A stretch of DNA of 62,275 bases from the NCBI GenBank assembly GCA_018645325.1, contig JABGOU010000021.1, positions 1 through 62,275 of the forward strand. Reading direction: 5' to 3'. Positions 1-8,950 of this stretch are shown one piece after another (position 1 is the first letter of the stretch; the number at the start of each line of letters is the position of its first letter). Under the pieces are notes generated by a model. That model made no database searches. It saw nothing but the letters and a program-made list of their open reading frames with translations, and was not told the DNA's origin. Both the position numbers and the translations under genes were made by a program. The DNA is from Desulfobacula sp. Its GTDB lineage: Bacteria > Desulfobacterota > Desulfobacteria > Desulfobacterales > Desulfobacteraceae.

Positions 1-631
1 TCAAGGGCTACTCGACTCTGTTCTTTTGATATTTGATAATTGGAAATGATATCACCTCAATATATGATTGATTATATATTAACCTTGTCATAGTTTCGGC
101 ACCTTGCTTTCAGATCTAACAAACCAGAACAAGTGCGTCAATAGGTAAAAACCCCTATTTTTGAAGACAAGAATATATGAAAAATGACAGTTGTTTTGCA
201 AAAAAAATACAATTCTCATATACGGGAAAACGCCACTATCAAAAGAATAAGCCTGAAATTATTTTTAAAATTTCATAAAAAACACAGTGCAGAAAATATA
301 GTGCAAAAAAATAATTATACTATATAGGAAAGGGAGCAATCTAATCTTTCAAAATGGCGTTCAAGTTAATTGGAGATAGAGGAGATTTTGGTCCGACTTC
401 GGAAATTATTTTCCCTAAATCTGAGAAAGTGGGATGTATATATTATTAACTGGGATATGAAAGAACGGCTCTTGACAATGGTTTTGGTTCATATGGTGGA
501 ATGCCGGAGGACAAAATATTATTTTTACCAAACACAAGATATTGAGTCAGGTTTTAATTAAAAAATCAAACTGATGCTCCTGCTATTCTGCAATTTCTGT
601 AAGCCTTGAAAAGCGAGATATGTAATAATTA
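1..631. other. 631-bp region with no confident gene
   Basis: AT-rich stretch downstream of the leftward haem-sensor gene. On the minus strand a frame is open from about position 50 to the window edge, but it has no ATG, GTG or TTG start after its upstream stop. On the plus strand, ATG at 354 opens a frame of about 31 codons that stops at a TAA near 447; the same frame then stays open for about 30 more codons. This could be a broken small gene, but I do not recognise it. No terminator, tRNA or IS end is evident. Confidence 0.4.
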
Positions 632-1642
632 TTATTTTTGGCTCTCCTCTTTTTTCATTTCTATATACCAGTCTTCTTTGCTATAAAGTTCATCTGAACA
701 TTCAGGACACATACCATGACTAAATTGCGCATCTGAGTGTTTTTGGATATAACCTTCTAACTGGTTCCAATATCCTTTATCATCTCGGATTTTCTTGCAT
801 TTGGCACATATGGGGAGCAGTCCGCCGAGCTGTTTAACTTCTCTCAAAGCTTGCTGGAGTTCTTTGATATAACGGTCACGTTCCTGTTCTGCATTTTCTC
901 TTTCCCTGATTCTATCCCGAATATAACCCATTCCTGCCCATAGTGTTCCAAACCCTATGATCCAAAGGACTCCCATACCTTGTGCAATTTGGATAATATG
1001 ACGTTGTGCTGATGCCTGGTAAGGCTCCATGGGTACTGCCAAACTTATCCCACCTCGAATATCACCGACCTTATACCCTTGATGATCGTGACATTTAAGA
1101 CAACCCTCTTCCACAAGAAATGGCCGAATCACTCGAAAGTATGGTTTGCCCTTAATTATCTCAATAGATGTACCCTCAATTTTTCCGTTTTCAAAAGATT
1201 TCAGAGCCTTGGTTTCCCAAGGGTCGGGAGCATTTCCGGGATTAAGAGGTTTCAAACTTGTGATATGCCCTTGAAGTCCGTATTGTTTCCTGCCCAACTC
1301 GTGAACCTGCCGGGTCATATAAGCTGGATTAACAAGGGTCAACTGTTTCCCTGAAGGGGTTGAGATATCACGTTCTTGAACATTCAGGTAGGGATTGGGT
1401 GGTGTATATTCCGAAATTGGTACATAAACGCCCCCATGCATAGTTGCCCATCGACGATAGACGGTATCCTTATTATAACTGGCAATCGCTTCCAGGCGAG
1501 CCAGGGAAGAAAACTCTTTTTTGGTGCTCATAAAATTAAATAGAAATAATGCTCCGACAATCACAGTCCACAATGCAACCATGCCCCAGGTATAGTGACT
1601 GATCCGATATGACTCTCGTATAGCAGGCTTTGATTTGTTCAT
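632..1642 (-). CDS. Membrane haem-binding sensor protein, DUF3365/Tll0287-like, with Cys-rich C-terminal module
   Basis: About 336 residues from the ATG at 1642, which has a GAGG ribosome site and avoids overlap with the upstream kinase; an in-frame start at 1708 would overlap it. A membrane segment at about residues 17-38 is followed by an extracytoplasmic Tll0287-like (DUF3365) domain with one c-type haem site, CLKCH at 181-185. A second membrane segment lies at about 219-240. A short coiled coil then leads to the LPICAKCKKIRDDKGYW motif (from about 276) and a CPEC pair (312-315), a module common at the C-terminus of deltaproteobacterial signalling proteins. The family is thought to sense redox state or small ligands through the haem. 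The gene lies 22 bp after the hybrid kinase, so the two are probably co-transcribed and may act together; that link is inference. There is no catalytic output domain of its own. Confidence 0.8.
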   Translation of the reverse strand: MNKSKPAIRESYRISHYTWGMVALWTVIVGALFLFNFMSTKKEFSSLARLEAIASYNKDTVYRRWATMHGGVYVPISEYTPPNPYLNVQERDISTPSGKQLTLVNPAYMTRQVHELGRKQYGLQGHITSLKPLNPGNAPDPWETKALKSFENGKIEGTSIEIIKGKPYFRVIRPFLVEEGCLKCHDHQGYKVGDIRGGISLAVPMEPYQASAQRHIIQIAQGMGVLWIIGFGTLWAGMGYIRDRIRERENAEQERDRYIKELQQALREVKQLGGLLPICAKCKKIRDDKGYWNQLEGYIQKHSDAQFSHGMCPECSDELYSKEDWYIEMKKEESQK

Positions 1643-1664
1643 AAAAAACCTCGATCCTTTTGGA

Positions 1665-4028
1665 TCAAATTTTACACGCATCCAGCACTTCACGTATCTT
1701 TTGAGCAAGATCCTTCATTATAATCGGTTTCAATAGGAAACCCTTAATGCCCAGAGATGCCGCCTTTTCTACAGACATGGCTTCGCTGAATCCTGTGCAA
1801 AGCAATACAGGAATATCAGGACGTATTTTAATCAATTCAACCGATAGTTTATCTCCAGGCATATTTGGCATTGCCATATCAGTGATAATCATATCAAATT
1901 TATCAGGATTTGAGCGAAAAGCTTCAAGTGCTTCAAGGCTGCTGGTACGTGAAGTGACCTGATACCCCAAACGCTCCAGCATCCGTTTTTCCATTGAAAG
2001 GATCGCTTCTTCATCATCCACAAGAAGGAGATGTTCAGTGCCGCCCTGGATTGGAACTTGAGTCTGGATCTTCGGTTTCTCAGCAGCGCTTTTTATCACA
2101 GGCAGATAGACATGAAATTGTGTTCCTTTTCCAGGTTCACTGTATACATGGATAGTTCCACCCATGCTTATAACAATGCCGTGCACAACTGAAAGCCCCA
2201 TTCCAGTGCCTTTACCTACCTCCTTGGTGGTGAAAAATGGGTCAAAGATTTTATTTGTTAAAATTTTATCCATGCCCACCCCTGTATCAGCAACTATCAG
2301 ACAAGCATAAACTCCAGGTGTCATATCCGGAGTTATTATGTCGTACTCACCTAATTCCACTTCTTTCAGGCTTACTTTCAGTTCTCCGCCCGTTTCTTCC
2401 ATGGCATGATAAGCATTGGTTGCAAGGTTCATTACAATCTGATGGATTTGTGTGGGATCAGCTTTGACTACACCACAGTCAGGATTGATATCCTGTATGA
2501 TTTCAATTGTTGTGGAAATTGTAGACCTGATAAGTTTTAATGCTTCCTTGACAATAGGCTGCATCTTCATCAGCATCAATTCACTGCTGTCTTGTCGTGA
2601 AAATGTAAGGATCTGGTTTACCAAATCTTTGGCTCTCAAGGCACTGGTATAGACCTGGTTAAGACTATCTCGGACTGGACTGTCTTCAGGGGTATCCAAT
2701 AAAACCATCTCAGTATACCCTACAATTGGGGAAAGAATATTGTTGAAATCATGGGCAATGCCACCGGCAAGGGTGCCGATGGATTCCATCCTTTGAGATT
2801 GCTGGAGTTGTGATTCGAGTTTTCGTTGCTCAGTGACGTTTCGGGTAATAGCAAAAATGATATTTTTATTTTCGATATTCAATAGGTGTGCAGACATGAT
2901 ACCAGATTTGATTTGTCCATTTTTCCCTTTGAAATCTGCTTCCAGGTCATCAACGAGTCCATACTTTTTAAGCCCAGAAGCTAAAAGTTCTCTATCTTTG
3001 AAATCATTCCAGATGTTAAGTTCAGCCGAAGTTTTTCCAATAACGTCTTCCTTGGAGTATCCCAGCATTTTTGTAAAGCCGTCATTGACGTCAATGTACA
3101 CACCATTCTCAGCACTGGTGAGGGTAATTGCATTAGGACTTGTATGGAATAATGTTCTAAATTTTTCTTCGCTTTTACGTAAGCCTTCATTTGCCTGTAC
3201 CCGTTCGGTGATATCAGATACAAATGACGCTATGCCGATTACTTTGCCATCGGCATCTTTCAGGGCTGTGTTGTACCAATCACATATAATTCGCCTGCCG
3301 CCTTTAGTTATGTTCTCGTTTGTGCTGCGAGTACCTCCTTTTTCAGATATCAGATCCTGGAAAATAACATCAACCAATTCCTTCATGTCTTCAGGAAGAA
3401 TAAGTTCGGCGGCATGTTTGCTTAATGCCTCATCTTTAGTGTAACCGAAAATAGTTTCAGCCGCAGGGTTCCACTCAACTGTCTTAAAATTCAAATCCCA
3501 GGAAATTGCTCCAATCGGTGTATTTAAAAGATGGGTCGAAAGTAGCTGTTCACTCTTTCTCAATGTCTCCTCGATCTTCTTACGTTCGTTGATAACCTCA
3601 TTGTATATAACGATACCACCGATTGAACCATCATATTCATACCAGGGACGGCATTCCCAGCGCGTCCAATCTATGGAGCCGTCTTCTCTATAATAGAGAT
3701 CTTCCTCTGCTCTTAATACCTCACCGGCTAATGATCTTTGATGCACATCTTTCCATTTTTGAGGAATGTCAGGAAAAACTTCATAGTGGTGTTTACCAAT
3801 TACATGCTGTTCTTTAACCTTGTAATCAGTGAGATATCGCTTGCTTACATATATATATTTAAAATCCCTGTCAAATACGGCAATTGCACTTCGGGCATGG
3901 GAAATAATATAATCCATCAAATCATAGGAGTGAATAAGTTTTCCTTTGCTGCGGTTGAAATTAGATTCTACCCGCTCTAATTCCTGAATTCTTTTCTCTA
4001 ACTCTTCATAACTGGGTTTCTCAATCAT
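1665..4028 (-). CDS. PAS-domain hybrid sensor histidine kinase with C-terminal receiver
   Basis: 787 residues, with no clear membrane segment, so probably cytoplasmic. After a short N-terminal coiled coil there are about three PAS/PAC domains (roughly residues 40-150, 165-280 and 288-405). A HisKA domain carries the phospho-acceptor motif GGIAHDFNNIL. The HATPase domain shows the N box (NLATNAYHAM), the G1 box (VADTGVGMD) and a G2 box (GKGTGMGLSVV). A receiver domain fills the last 125 residues, with the phospho-Asp in MIITDMAMPN and the conserved Lys in FLLKP. The HDFNN type of H box is typical of hybrid kinases of this class. The neighbouring haem-binding membrane protein downstream could be its sensory partner. 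The ligand of the PAS domains cannot be told from sequence. Confidence 0.93.
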   Translation of the reverse strand: MIEKPSYEELEKRIQELERVESNFNRSKGKLIHSYDLMDYIISHARSAIAVFDRDFKYIYVSKRYLTDYKVKEQHVIGKHHYEVFPDIPQKWKDVHQRSLAGEVLRAEEDLYYREDGSIDWTRWECRPWYEYDGSIGGIVIYNEVINERKKIEETLRKSEQLLSTHLLNTPIGAISWDLNFKTVEWNPAAETIFGYTKDEALSKHAAELILPEDMKELVDVIFQDLISEKGGTRSTNENITKGGRRIICDWYNTALKDADGKVIGIASFVSDITERVQANEGLRKSEEKFRTLFHTSPNAITLTSAENGVYIDVNDGFTKMLGYSKEDVIGKTSAELNIWNDFKDRELLASGLKKYGLVDDLEADFKGKNGQIKSGIMSAHLLNIENKNIIFAITRNVTEQRKLESQLQQSQRMESIGTLAGGIAHDFNNILSPIVGYTEMVLLDTPEDSPVRDSLNQVYTSALRAKDLVNQILTFSRQDSSELMLMKMQPIVKEALKLIRSTISTTIEIIQDINPDCGVVKADPTQIHQIVMNLATNAYHAMEETGGELKVSLKEVELGEYDIITPDMTPGVYACLIVADTGVGMDKILTNKIFDPFFTTKEVGKGTGMGLSVVHGIVISMGGTIHVYSEPGKGTQFHVYLPVIKSAAEKPKIQTQVPIQGGTEHLLLVDDEEAILSMEKRMLERLGYQVTSRTSSLEALEAFRSNPDKFDMIITDMAMPNMPGDKLSVELIKIRPDIPVLLCTGFSEAMSVEKAASLGIKGFLLKPIIMKDLAQKIREVLDACKI

Positions 4029-4520
4029 ATGAAACCTTTTTTAATGTCAAAATAAATTTTGGGATCAGAGCAGCTGAAATACCTGTCATAGTCTGCACAC
4101 TCCTAAACTATAAAATTACCAGGATGCGTTTAATATTCTGGTCAATCTGCTTAAAAATTATAGTAATATATCTTGTGGAGCAAAGTAAATGAATTTTCAA
4201 AAGGATATTCCATTATATAGCCGAAAGCAAAAGCAAATCAATCAAGATCCCATGAACCTATATTGGAGATACACTTGAATCTGAAAACTCATGATTTCTT
4301 GTAAGATTATGGCTTCAATTTATAACGGATATCAGTCTTGATTTGTAATGATATCTTTAAAATTTCCCACTGCAGACTTTGTCTATCATCAGCCTCTCAA
4401 AGGCTTGCCAGTGAAGACGATCACTACTTCTGCCAGTCCTTCCTCTCTGGTCTTCATAACTTGTTATCAAGCAAGGCCTCCAGGCATTTATAAATCAAGT
4501 ACTCCGGCTCTGTTAAAAGC
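4029..4520. other. 490-bp region with no confident gene
   Basis: Leader region of the hybrid kinase plus sequence downstream of the YkgJ-like gene. From 4348 to 4520 base composition is less AT-rich and frames stay open on both strands for 40 to 85 codons, which could be the remains of a gene, but no frame looks like a known protein. No strong hairpin terminator was seen. Confidence 0.35.
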
Positions 4521-5234
4521 TTATTCTGCGGAAAATCCTTTGCAGTCATTATCTATAGCATGTCTTTTAGATTTCGGAAAATTTCGACAATGGTCGGGCT
4601 TGGTTTCATGAATCTTACAGATATATTTATCTTTTTTAGGGAGTTTTCTTAACCAAGGGCAGCGATCTACTGGTTCGCCGGTCTTCGGATTGACCCAAAT
4701 ATCATTCAATCCTGCAAATGAAACCACCCAATCCAAAATGTCATATCGATTTTCCCGTTCCCAACGTAGCACATCAGAATCAGGAACAGACGTCTCAATG
4801 GCATCTGATAAATCAATACAGCAATGACCGCATTGGATGCATTCGAATTTTTCCATTTCAGTTTCAACCAAAATTCCGATGTCATCAGTTTTAGGGTGCC
4901 TTGCGACTTTTACACTTAACCTCTCAATCTTTGAATATACCTCTGCAATTATCTCTGGCGGCTTGGGATTCAACATATCTATAAAATTTTCCACCAGGTC
5001 AACACCGTAATAGAATTGTTCACTGCTATCTGATTTTATCCACAACCCATTACGGTCGACAAAATCTAATGGGTGCACCTTTATTTCGTCTTTTCTGGTA
5101 TCAAAATTCCCATAATTTTCTATTAGCGGTTTGATCTCTTCTTGTTTTTTTAGTTCAGATTGCATCATAAGAGTGTTTTTAAACTCTTTCACGGCTTCAG
5201 AAATAGAAACAAATTTTAGATATTTTTTGCCCAT
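4521..5234 (-). CDS. YkgJ-family cysteine cluster protein
   Basis: 237 residues starting at an ATG with an AAGGA ribosome site about 8 nt upstream. The C-terminal half carries the Cys-cluster signature CIQCGHCC (around residue 135), a CPWL motif and CKIHETKPDHCRNFP, the pattern of the YkgJ / UPF0153 family, probably a zinc- or iron-sulfur-binding fold. The N-terminal 110 residues are soluble, without recognisable features. The biochemical role of the family is not established. It stands alone: the kinase is about 490 bp downstream and decayed DNA lies upstream. Confidence 0.8.
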   Translation of the reverse strand: MGKKYLKFVSISEAVKEFKNTLMMQSELKKQEEIKPLIENYGNFDTRKDEIKVHPLDFVDRNGLWIKSDSSEQFYYGVDLVENFIDMLNPKPPEIIAEVYSKIERLSVKVARHPKTDDIGILVETEMEKFECIQCGHCCIDLSDAIETSVPDSDVLRWERENRYDILDWVVSFAGLNDIWVNPKTGEPVDRCPWLRKLPKKDKYICKIHETKPDHCRNFPKSKRHAIDNDCKGFSAE

Positions 5235-6354
5235 GGCAAATTAGTCCTTAAAAAAGTGGTAATTTTCATAACTCCGGGCCGTTCACTGTCAAAGAAGATA
5301 CATGATTCAAACGTAGATATCAAATGATCGATTTTTAAGGATTTGATTTTGTTTGAGTGATACTGGCAAAAAATACAAAAATAAAGAACATATCTGCCGG
5401 TAAAAAAAATGGGATATGAGATGATTCCATTATGGATCGAAGACATTATAAGAGGTCAGTTCCGATTTATATCGGCACTTTAAATATTTTACACTGTGGA
5501 CTACTCCAAATCCAGAAGGATCAAAATGCAGAATTTCAGAGGGCAGACTATTATTAAATAATCTTGGATTTTCTGTATTGTTGTCCGATACGATATCATG
5601 TGGTTTTTTTGAAATTTTATAGATCGCTCGGATAATTAAATTTAATTTCAAAAATTCATTTTTGATCTGTTTTTAAAAAATCTTACGGTGAGCCATAACT
5701 GGCTATAATCTAAGCTTTTCAGAATTTAAGAAAGAACCCGGACTATCCCCTGTGAAGGGCATCTTGCTTCCCAATGATCAAGATTCTTCTGACAATACCC
5801 AGGGTTCTTTTATCATGCATTCTGTTTACCATATTTCCGGTAAATCTTTGGTTTGAAAAAAGCTTAAATATTGGGATCGGGTAAAGTCTGAAATACTGCC
5901 TTTCATATAATGGGCTGCCATCTTTTTAAAATAGGGGAGATCAAAAAAGATCATATCTTGTTTTTTCCGGCATATTTTGAAATAGTTTCGCAGTGGATTT
6001 TTAAGCGCTTGGCAATGCGAATTAGCGGGATGGAACCTTTTTGGGTGACATCGTGAAAAGCACTGTCAGATAATTTTTCAAGTCTTGCAAGCGCTTTGGT
6101 TCAGATATGTTTTTTATACCTTTGCTTTGTTCAGGTCGAATTTGACAGATGCTTTTTGAACATTTGAGGGAATGTCGATTAATAAAATCAAGTCATTCAT
6201 CAAAAAAGACCGCCATTTCAATGGTAGCTTCAAAGGATTCTATGGCTGATAAATCCTGTCTTAAAAGGTTTTCTGCATCATAATCAAACACAAAATCTTG
6301 TGCTTGAGGGGAATTTATTCATCACGCAGATAATTGAACCTGGAATTCAATTCT
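5235..6354. other. 1.1-kb low-coding, apparently decayed region
   Basis: The largest gap in the window. Several minus-strand frames are open for 50-75 codons without consistent starts, and at 5951-6320 three protein-like fragments follow one another in different frames (described separately). The arms AAGAACCC and GGGTTCTT flank roughly 75 bp near 5729-5810. A second imperfect dyad, AGCCATAACTGGCT, lies near 5690. I see no intact transposase, terminal repeat pair or RNA gene. A small gene or IS that has lost its reading frames is the simplest reading. Confidence 0.5.
5951..6320 (-). pseudogene. Broken small gene(s), unidentified, three fragments in shifting frames
   Basis: Reading leftward, a frame of about 40 codons ending in ...SFEATIEMAVFFDE stops at 6193. 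An overlapping ATG at 6200 opens a 28-codon frame (MNDLILLIDIPSNVQKASVK...) ending at 6114. A third frame then gives ALARLEKLSDSAFHDVTQKG and continues to a stop at 5951. Each fragment has protein-like composition but none is a whole gene, which suggests one or two small genes decayed by frameshifts. I do not recognise the family. Chance open frames remain possible. Confidence 0.3.
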
Positions 6355-7974
6355 TTAAAACCTTTTTTTAAGAATAGTCGGTTTCAACCAGTTTTGGTCA
6401 TCTTTTTCAGGATATTCAATATTATAATGAAGCCCCCGGCTTTCCTTTCTCATTAAAGCTGATTCTATTATCAATTCAGCTACTGAGGCAAGATTTCGAA
6501 GTTCAATTAAATCTGCAGTTACCTTAAAATTCCAATAATACTCATTGATTTCCTTCTGGATATTCTGGATTCTTCTCTGGGCTCTTTGCAGGCGTTTGTC
6601 CGACCTTACAATACCTACATAATTCCACATCAAACGCCTGATTTCATCCCAGTTATGGGTTACAACAATTGCTTCATCACTGTCTGTAGTATCTGTTTCG
6701 TCCCATTGATCAAGGGTGACACTTATTTTATTTTCAATGGCTCCAAACTCTTCAATAGATGCCTGATATGCCCTGTGGGAATAAACCAGTGCTTCCAGAA
6801 GAGAATTTGATGCCAGCCTGTTGGCGCCATGAAAGCCTGTACATGCGGTTTCTCCTACAGCATAAAGGCGTTGAATATCGGTTCTTCCGTTCAAATCAGT
6901 GGCCACTCCGCCGCACATATAATGGGCAGCCGGAACAACGGGGATCGGCTCTTTTGTAATGTCGATCCCATACTCAAGGCATTTAGAATAAATATTTGGA
7001 AATCGTTTCCTGATTGCATCCGAATCTTTATGTGTGATATCCAGGAAAACTGACTCAGCGCCTGTTTTCTTCAATTCAGTGTCAATGGCCCTTGCAACTA
7101 TATCTCTACAGGCAAGATCCTTGTCCGGGGAATATTTCCCCATAAACCTTTGGCCTTCAGAGTCTATTAAAACCGCCCCCTCTCCTCTTACTGCCTCTGA
7201 AATAAGGAAATTCTTTGCTTCAGGATGATAAAGGCAGGTGGGATGAAATTGTACAAATTCAAGATTTGCAACGGAGGCGCCTGCCCGATAGGCCATGGCA
7301 ATACCATCACCCGTTGCTATATCCGGGTTGGAGGTATAAAGATACACTTTGCTTGCACCACCCGTTGCAAGTAGAGTAATTCCAGCATAAAAAGTTTCGA
7401 TTTTTCCGGAATTATTATTCAAAACATAGGCCCCGCAGCATATATTTTCTTGCTGGGTAGCTATAAGCCCGCTTCTAATACTGCTGGAAAACGTAATTAA
7501 ATTTACTGCGATATGATCTTCTAAAATAGTGATATTTTTATTTTGTTCAACGTTTTTTACCAGGGTATCTTCAATCTCTTTACCTGTCAAATCATGTGCA
7601 TATACAATTCTTTTGGCCGAATGTCCTCCTTCCTGTCCCAGGGAAAAATTATACTCACCTTTTCCTTCTTTATTAAAAATTGCCCCCTGTTTTACAAGTT
7701 CTTTAATTCTTTGGGGACCATTTTCCACTATCATTTTCGCAACTTGTTTGTCGCACAGTCCATCCCCTGCAGAAAGCGTATCCTTGATATGAAGGTCGAA
7801 TGAATCTATTTTACTGAATACTGCGGCTATCCCTCCCTGTGCCAGGGCTGTATTCGTTTTCTGTATTTGCTTTTTGGTAATAATGGTGACTTTACCAAAC
7901 CCGGCCACTTTCAGAGCATAACTTAGCCCTGCAATACCGCTTCCAATAACTAAAAAATCAGTTCTTTTAATCAT
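6355..7974 (-). CDS. nadB: L-aspartate oxidase
   Basis: 539 residues, full family length. It oxidises L-aspartate to iminoaspartate, the first step of de novo NAD synthesis, in the cytoplasm; in anaerobes fumarate or another acceptor replaces oxygen. The FAD-binding Rossmann motif GSGIAGL is at about residues 11-17. The succinate dehydrogenase/aspartate oxidase signatures follow: [20 protein letters not shown], the capping motif [10 protein letters not shown], and the FAD-contact region [19 protein letters not shown]. The C-terminal helical domain is present. Its start overlaps the stop of the upstream SH3 protein gene by 4 bp, so the two are translationally coupled. nadA and nadC are not in the window. 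Confidence 0.96.
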   Translation of the reverse strand: MIKRTDFLVIGSGIAGLSYALKVAGFGKVTIITKKQIQKTNTALAQGGIAAVFSKIDSFDLHIKDTLSAGDGLCDKQVAKMIVENGPQRIKELVKQGAIFNKEGKGEYNFSLGQEGGHSAKRIVYAHDLTGKEIEDTLVKNVEQNKNITILEDHIAVNLITFSSSIRSGLIATQQENICCGAYVLNNNSGKIETFYAGITLLATGGASKVYLYTSNPDIATGDGIAMAYRAGASVANLEFVQFHPTCLYHPEAKNFLISEAVRGEGAVLIDSEGQRFMGKYSPDKDLACRDIVARAIDTELKKTGAESVFLDITHKDSDAIRKRFPNIYSKCLEYGIDITKEPIPVVPAAHYMCGGVATDLNGRTDIQRLYAVGETACTGFHGANRLASNSLLEALVYSHRAYQASIEEFGAIENKISVTLDQWDETDTTDSDEAIVVTHNWDEIRRLMWNYVGIVRSDKRLQRAQRRIQNIQKEINEYYWNFKVTADLIELRNLASVAELIIESALMRKESRGLHYNIEYPEKDDQNWLKPTILKKRF

Positions 7975-8585
7975 AATAGTCTGGTTCTTTTCTTTTTGCG
8001 GGTACTTAAACCTAAAAACAAACCAAGAATAAAAACTCCTGCACCGCTTAGAAACAAAAGTTTTTGCTCTTTGTTGAAATTGTTTTCCAATGTCTTGATC
8101 TGCCCTTTCTGGGATGCAAGTAGTCCTGCCATTTTATTGTATTCTGCATCAAGTTTTAAAAAACCACTGGATTCCTGTTTCAATTTATTGTATTTTTCTT
8201 TGATTTGAACCAATGCTGCATTTTCATCTGTAAGTATATTATTCTTATCTTCAATTAGTTCTATTTTAGAAATAAGTTCCTGATTCTCTTTTTTCAAATT
8301 TTCAATCAGAAAAATATCTGGAATTTCCCGGGTTAAAAACCTTGTCAAGACCCATCCGGTTTTTCCCTGGTCTTTCTTTAAAAGGCTCCAGTCATTTTTA
8401 TATTCAACCAAGTCAAGTTTGTCACCGGTCTTCAATATGTCAACAATTTTGTGTTCAATTCCCGGGCCCGTCCTCATTGTAGCTTTTGTGATCCCTGCCA
8501 CATATATGTCTTCAGCGGATGATGGAGAAATAAAAACCACTATACATAAAAACATGGTCAACATGTATTGATATTTTTTTACCAT
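7971..8585 (-). CDS. SH3-domain membrane-anchored protein (YgiM/TIGR04211-like)
   Basis: 204 residues. A cleavable-looking signal peptide ends near residue 24 ([10 protein letters not shown]). A bacterial SH3 domain follows, with [17 protein letters not shown] and GWVLTRFL at about residues 30-90. A long coiled coil covers about 95-170, and a C-terminal membrane anchor ([20 protein letters not shown]) ends in basic residues. This is the layout of the YgiM-like family, predicted to hold an SH3 domain in the periplasm, perhaps contacting peptidoglycan. It is translationally coupled to nadB by a 4-bp overlap, which probably reflects operon position rather than shared function. Confidence 0.82.
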   Translation of the reverse strand: MVKKYQYMLTMFLCIVVFISPSSAEDIYVAGITKATMRTGPGIEHKIVDILKTGDKLDLVEYKNDWSLLKKDQGKTGWVLTRFLTREIPDIFLIENLKKENQELISKIELIEDKNNILTDENAALVQIKEKYNKLKQESSGFLKLDAEYNKMAGLLASQKGQIKTLENNFNKEQKLLFLSGAGVFILGLFLGLSTRKKKRTRLL

Positions 8586-8950
8586 ACTATTGTCATCTCC
8601 TCTTAATTCTGAGATTATTTTTTGAATATTTTTTATCCCATCCCTTTATCATTGCGCACAGCCTTTATCAATATGAAAAATTATTTGGATTTAGAAAATA
8701 GTTTTGATATAGACAAAATGCAAACATCTCTTTTATGGGCTGAAAGGTTTATAAGAAAGGTGGAATACAAAAAACAATATTTTAAATATTTTTTTAAAAA
8801 AACCAGACTTGAGAAAAAGAGAAAAAACCTTTCCTTTATAGTAAAGACTTATGTATAAACAAATAAACACTGTTTAATTTATGAAGTAACGAATTTGGAT
8901 TAAAAGCTTTTATCACTGAAAAGGCACCCTAAATATAAGGAGAAATAAAA
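8586..8950. other. 365-bp divergent intergenic region
   Basis: Lies between the leftward SH3/nadB operon and the rightward acyl-CoA ligase, so it should contain promoters for both. It is very AT-rich, with long A and T runs. A plus-strand frame from 8622 encodes a Lys/Phe-rich 78-residue product without a ribosome site and is probably not a gene. No dyad operator or terminator stands out. Confidence 0.4.

Noticed and set aside
1-50. Minus-strand frame open to the window edge (ISNYQISKEQSRVAL)
   Set aside because: It reads like protein but has no ATG, GTG or TTG after its stop; too short to identify.
370-561. 63-codon plus-strand open frame near the left edge
   Set aside because: No ribosome site and a non-ATG or weak start; another frame over the same DNA (ATG at 354) is equally open and also broken.
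2833-3444. 203-codon plus-strand open frame
   Set aside because: It lies wholly inside the minus-strand hybrid kinase and is an antisense shadow of it.
4348-4611. 87-codon plus-strand open frame
   Set aside because: Overlaps the 3' end of the YkgJ-like gene; low-complexity composition, no start signal.
5216-5651. Two overlapping minus-strand frames of 76 and 73 codons
   Set aside because: Different frames, no ribosome sites, no recognised features; within the decayed gap.
8622-8858. 78-codon plus-strand open frame in the nadB/acyl-CoA ligase gap
   Set aside because: No ribosome site, very Lys/Phe-rich from A and T runs, no recognisable protein features.
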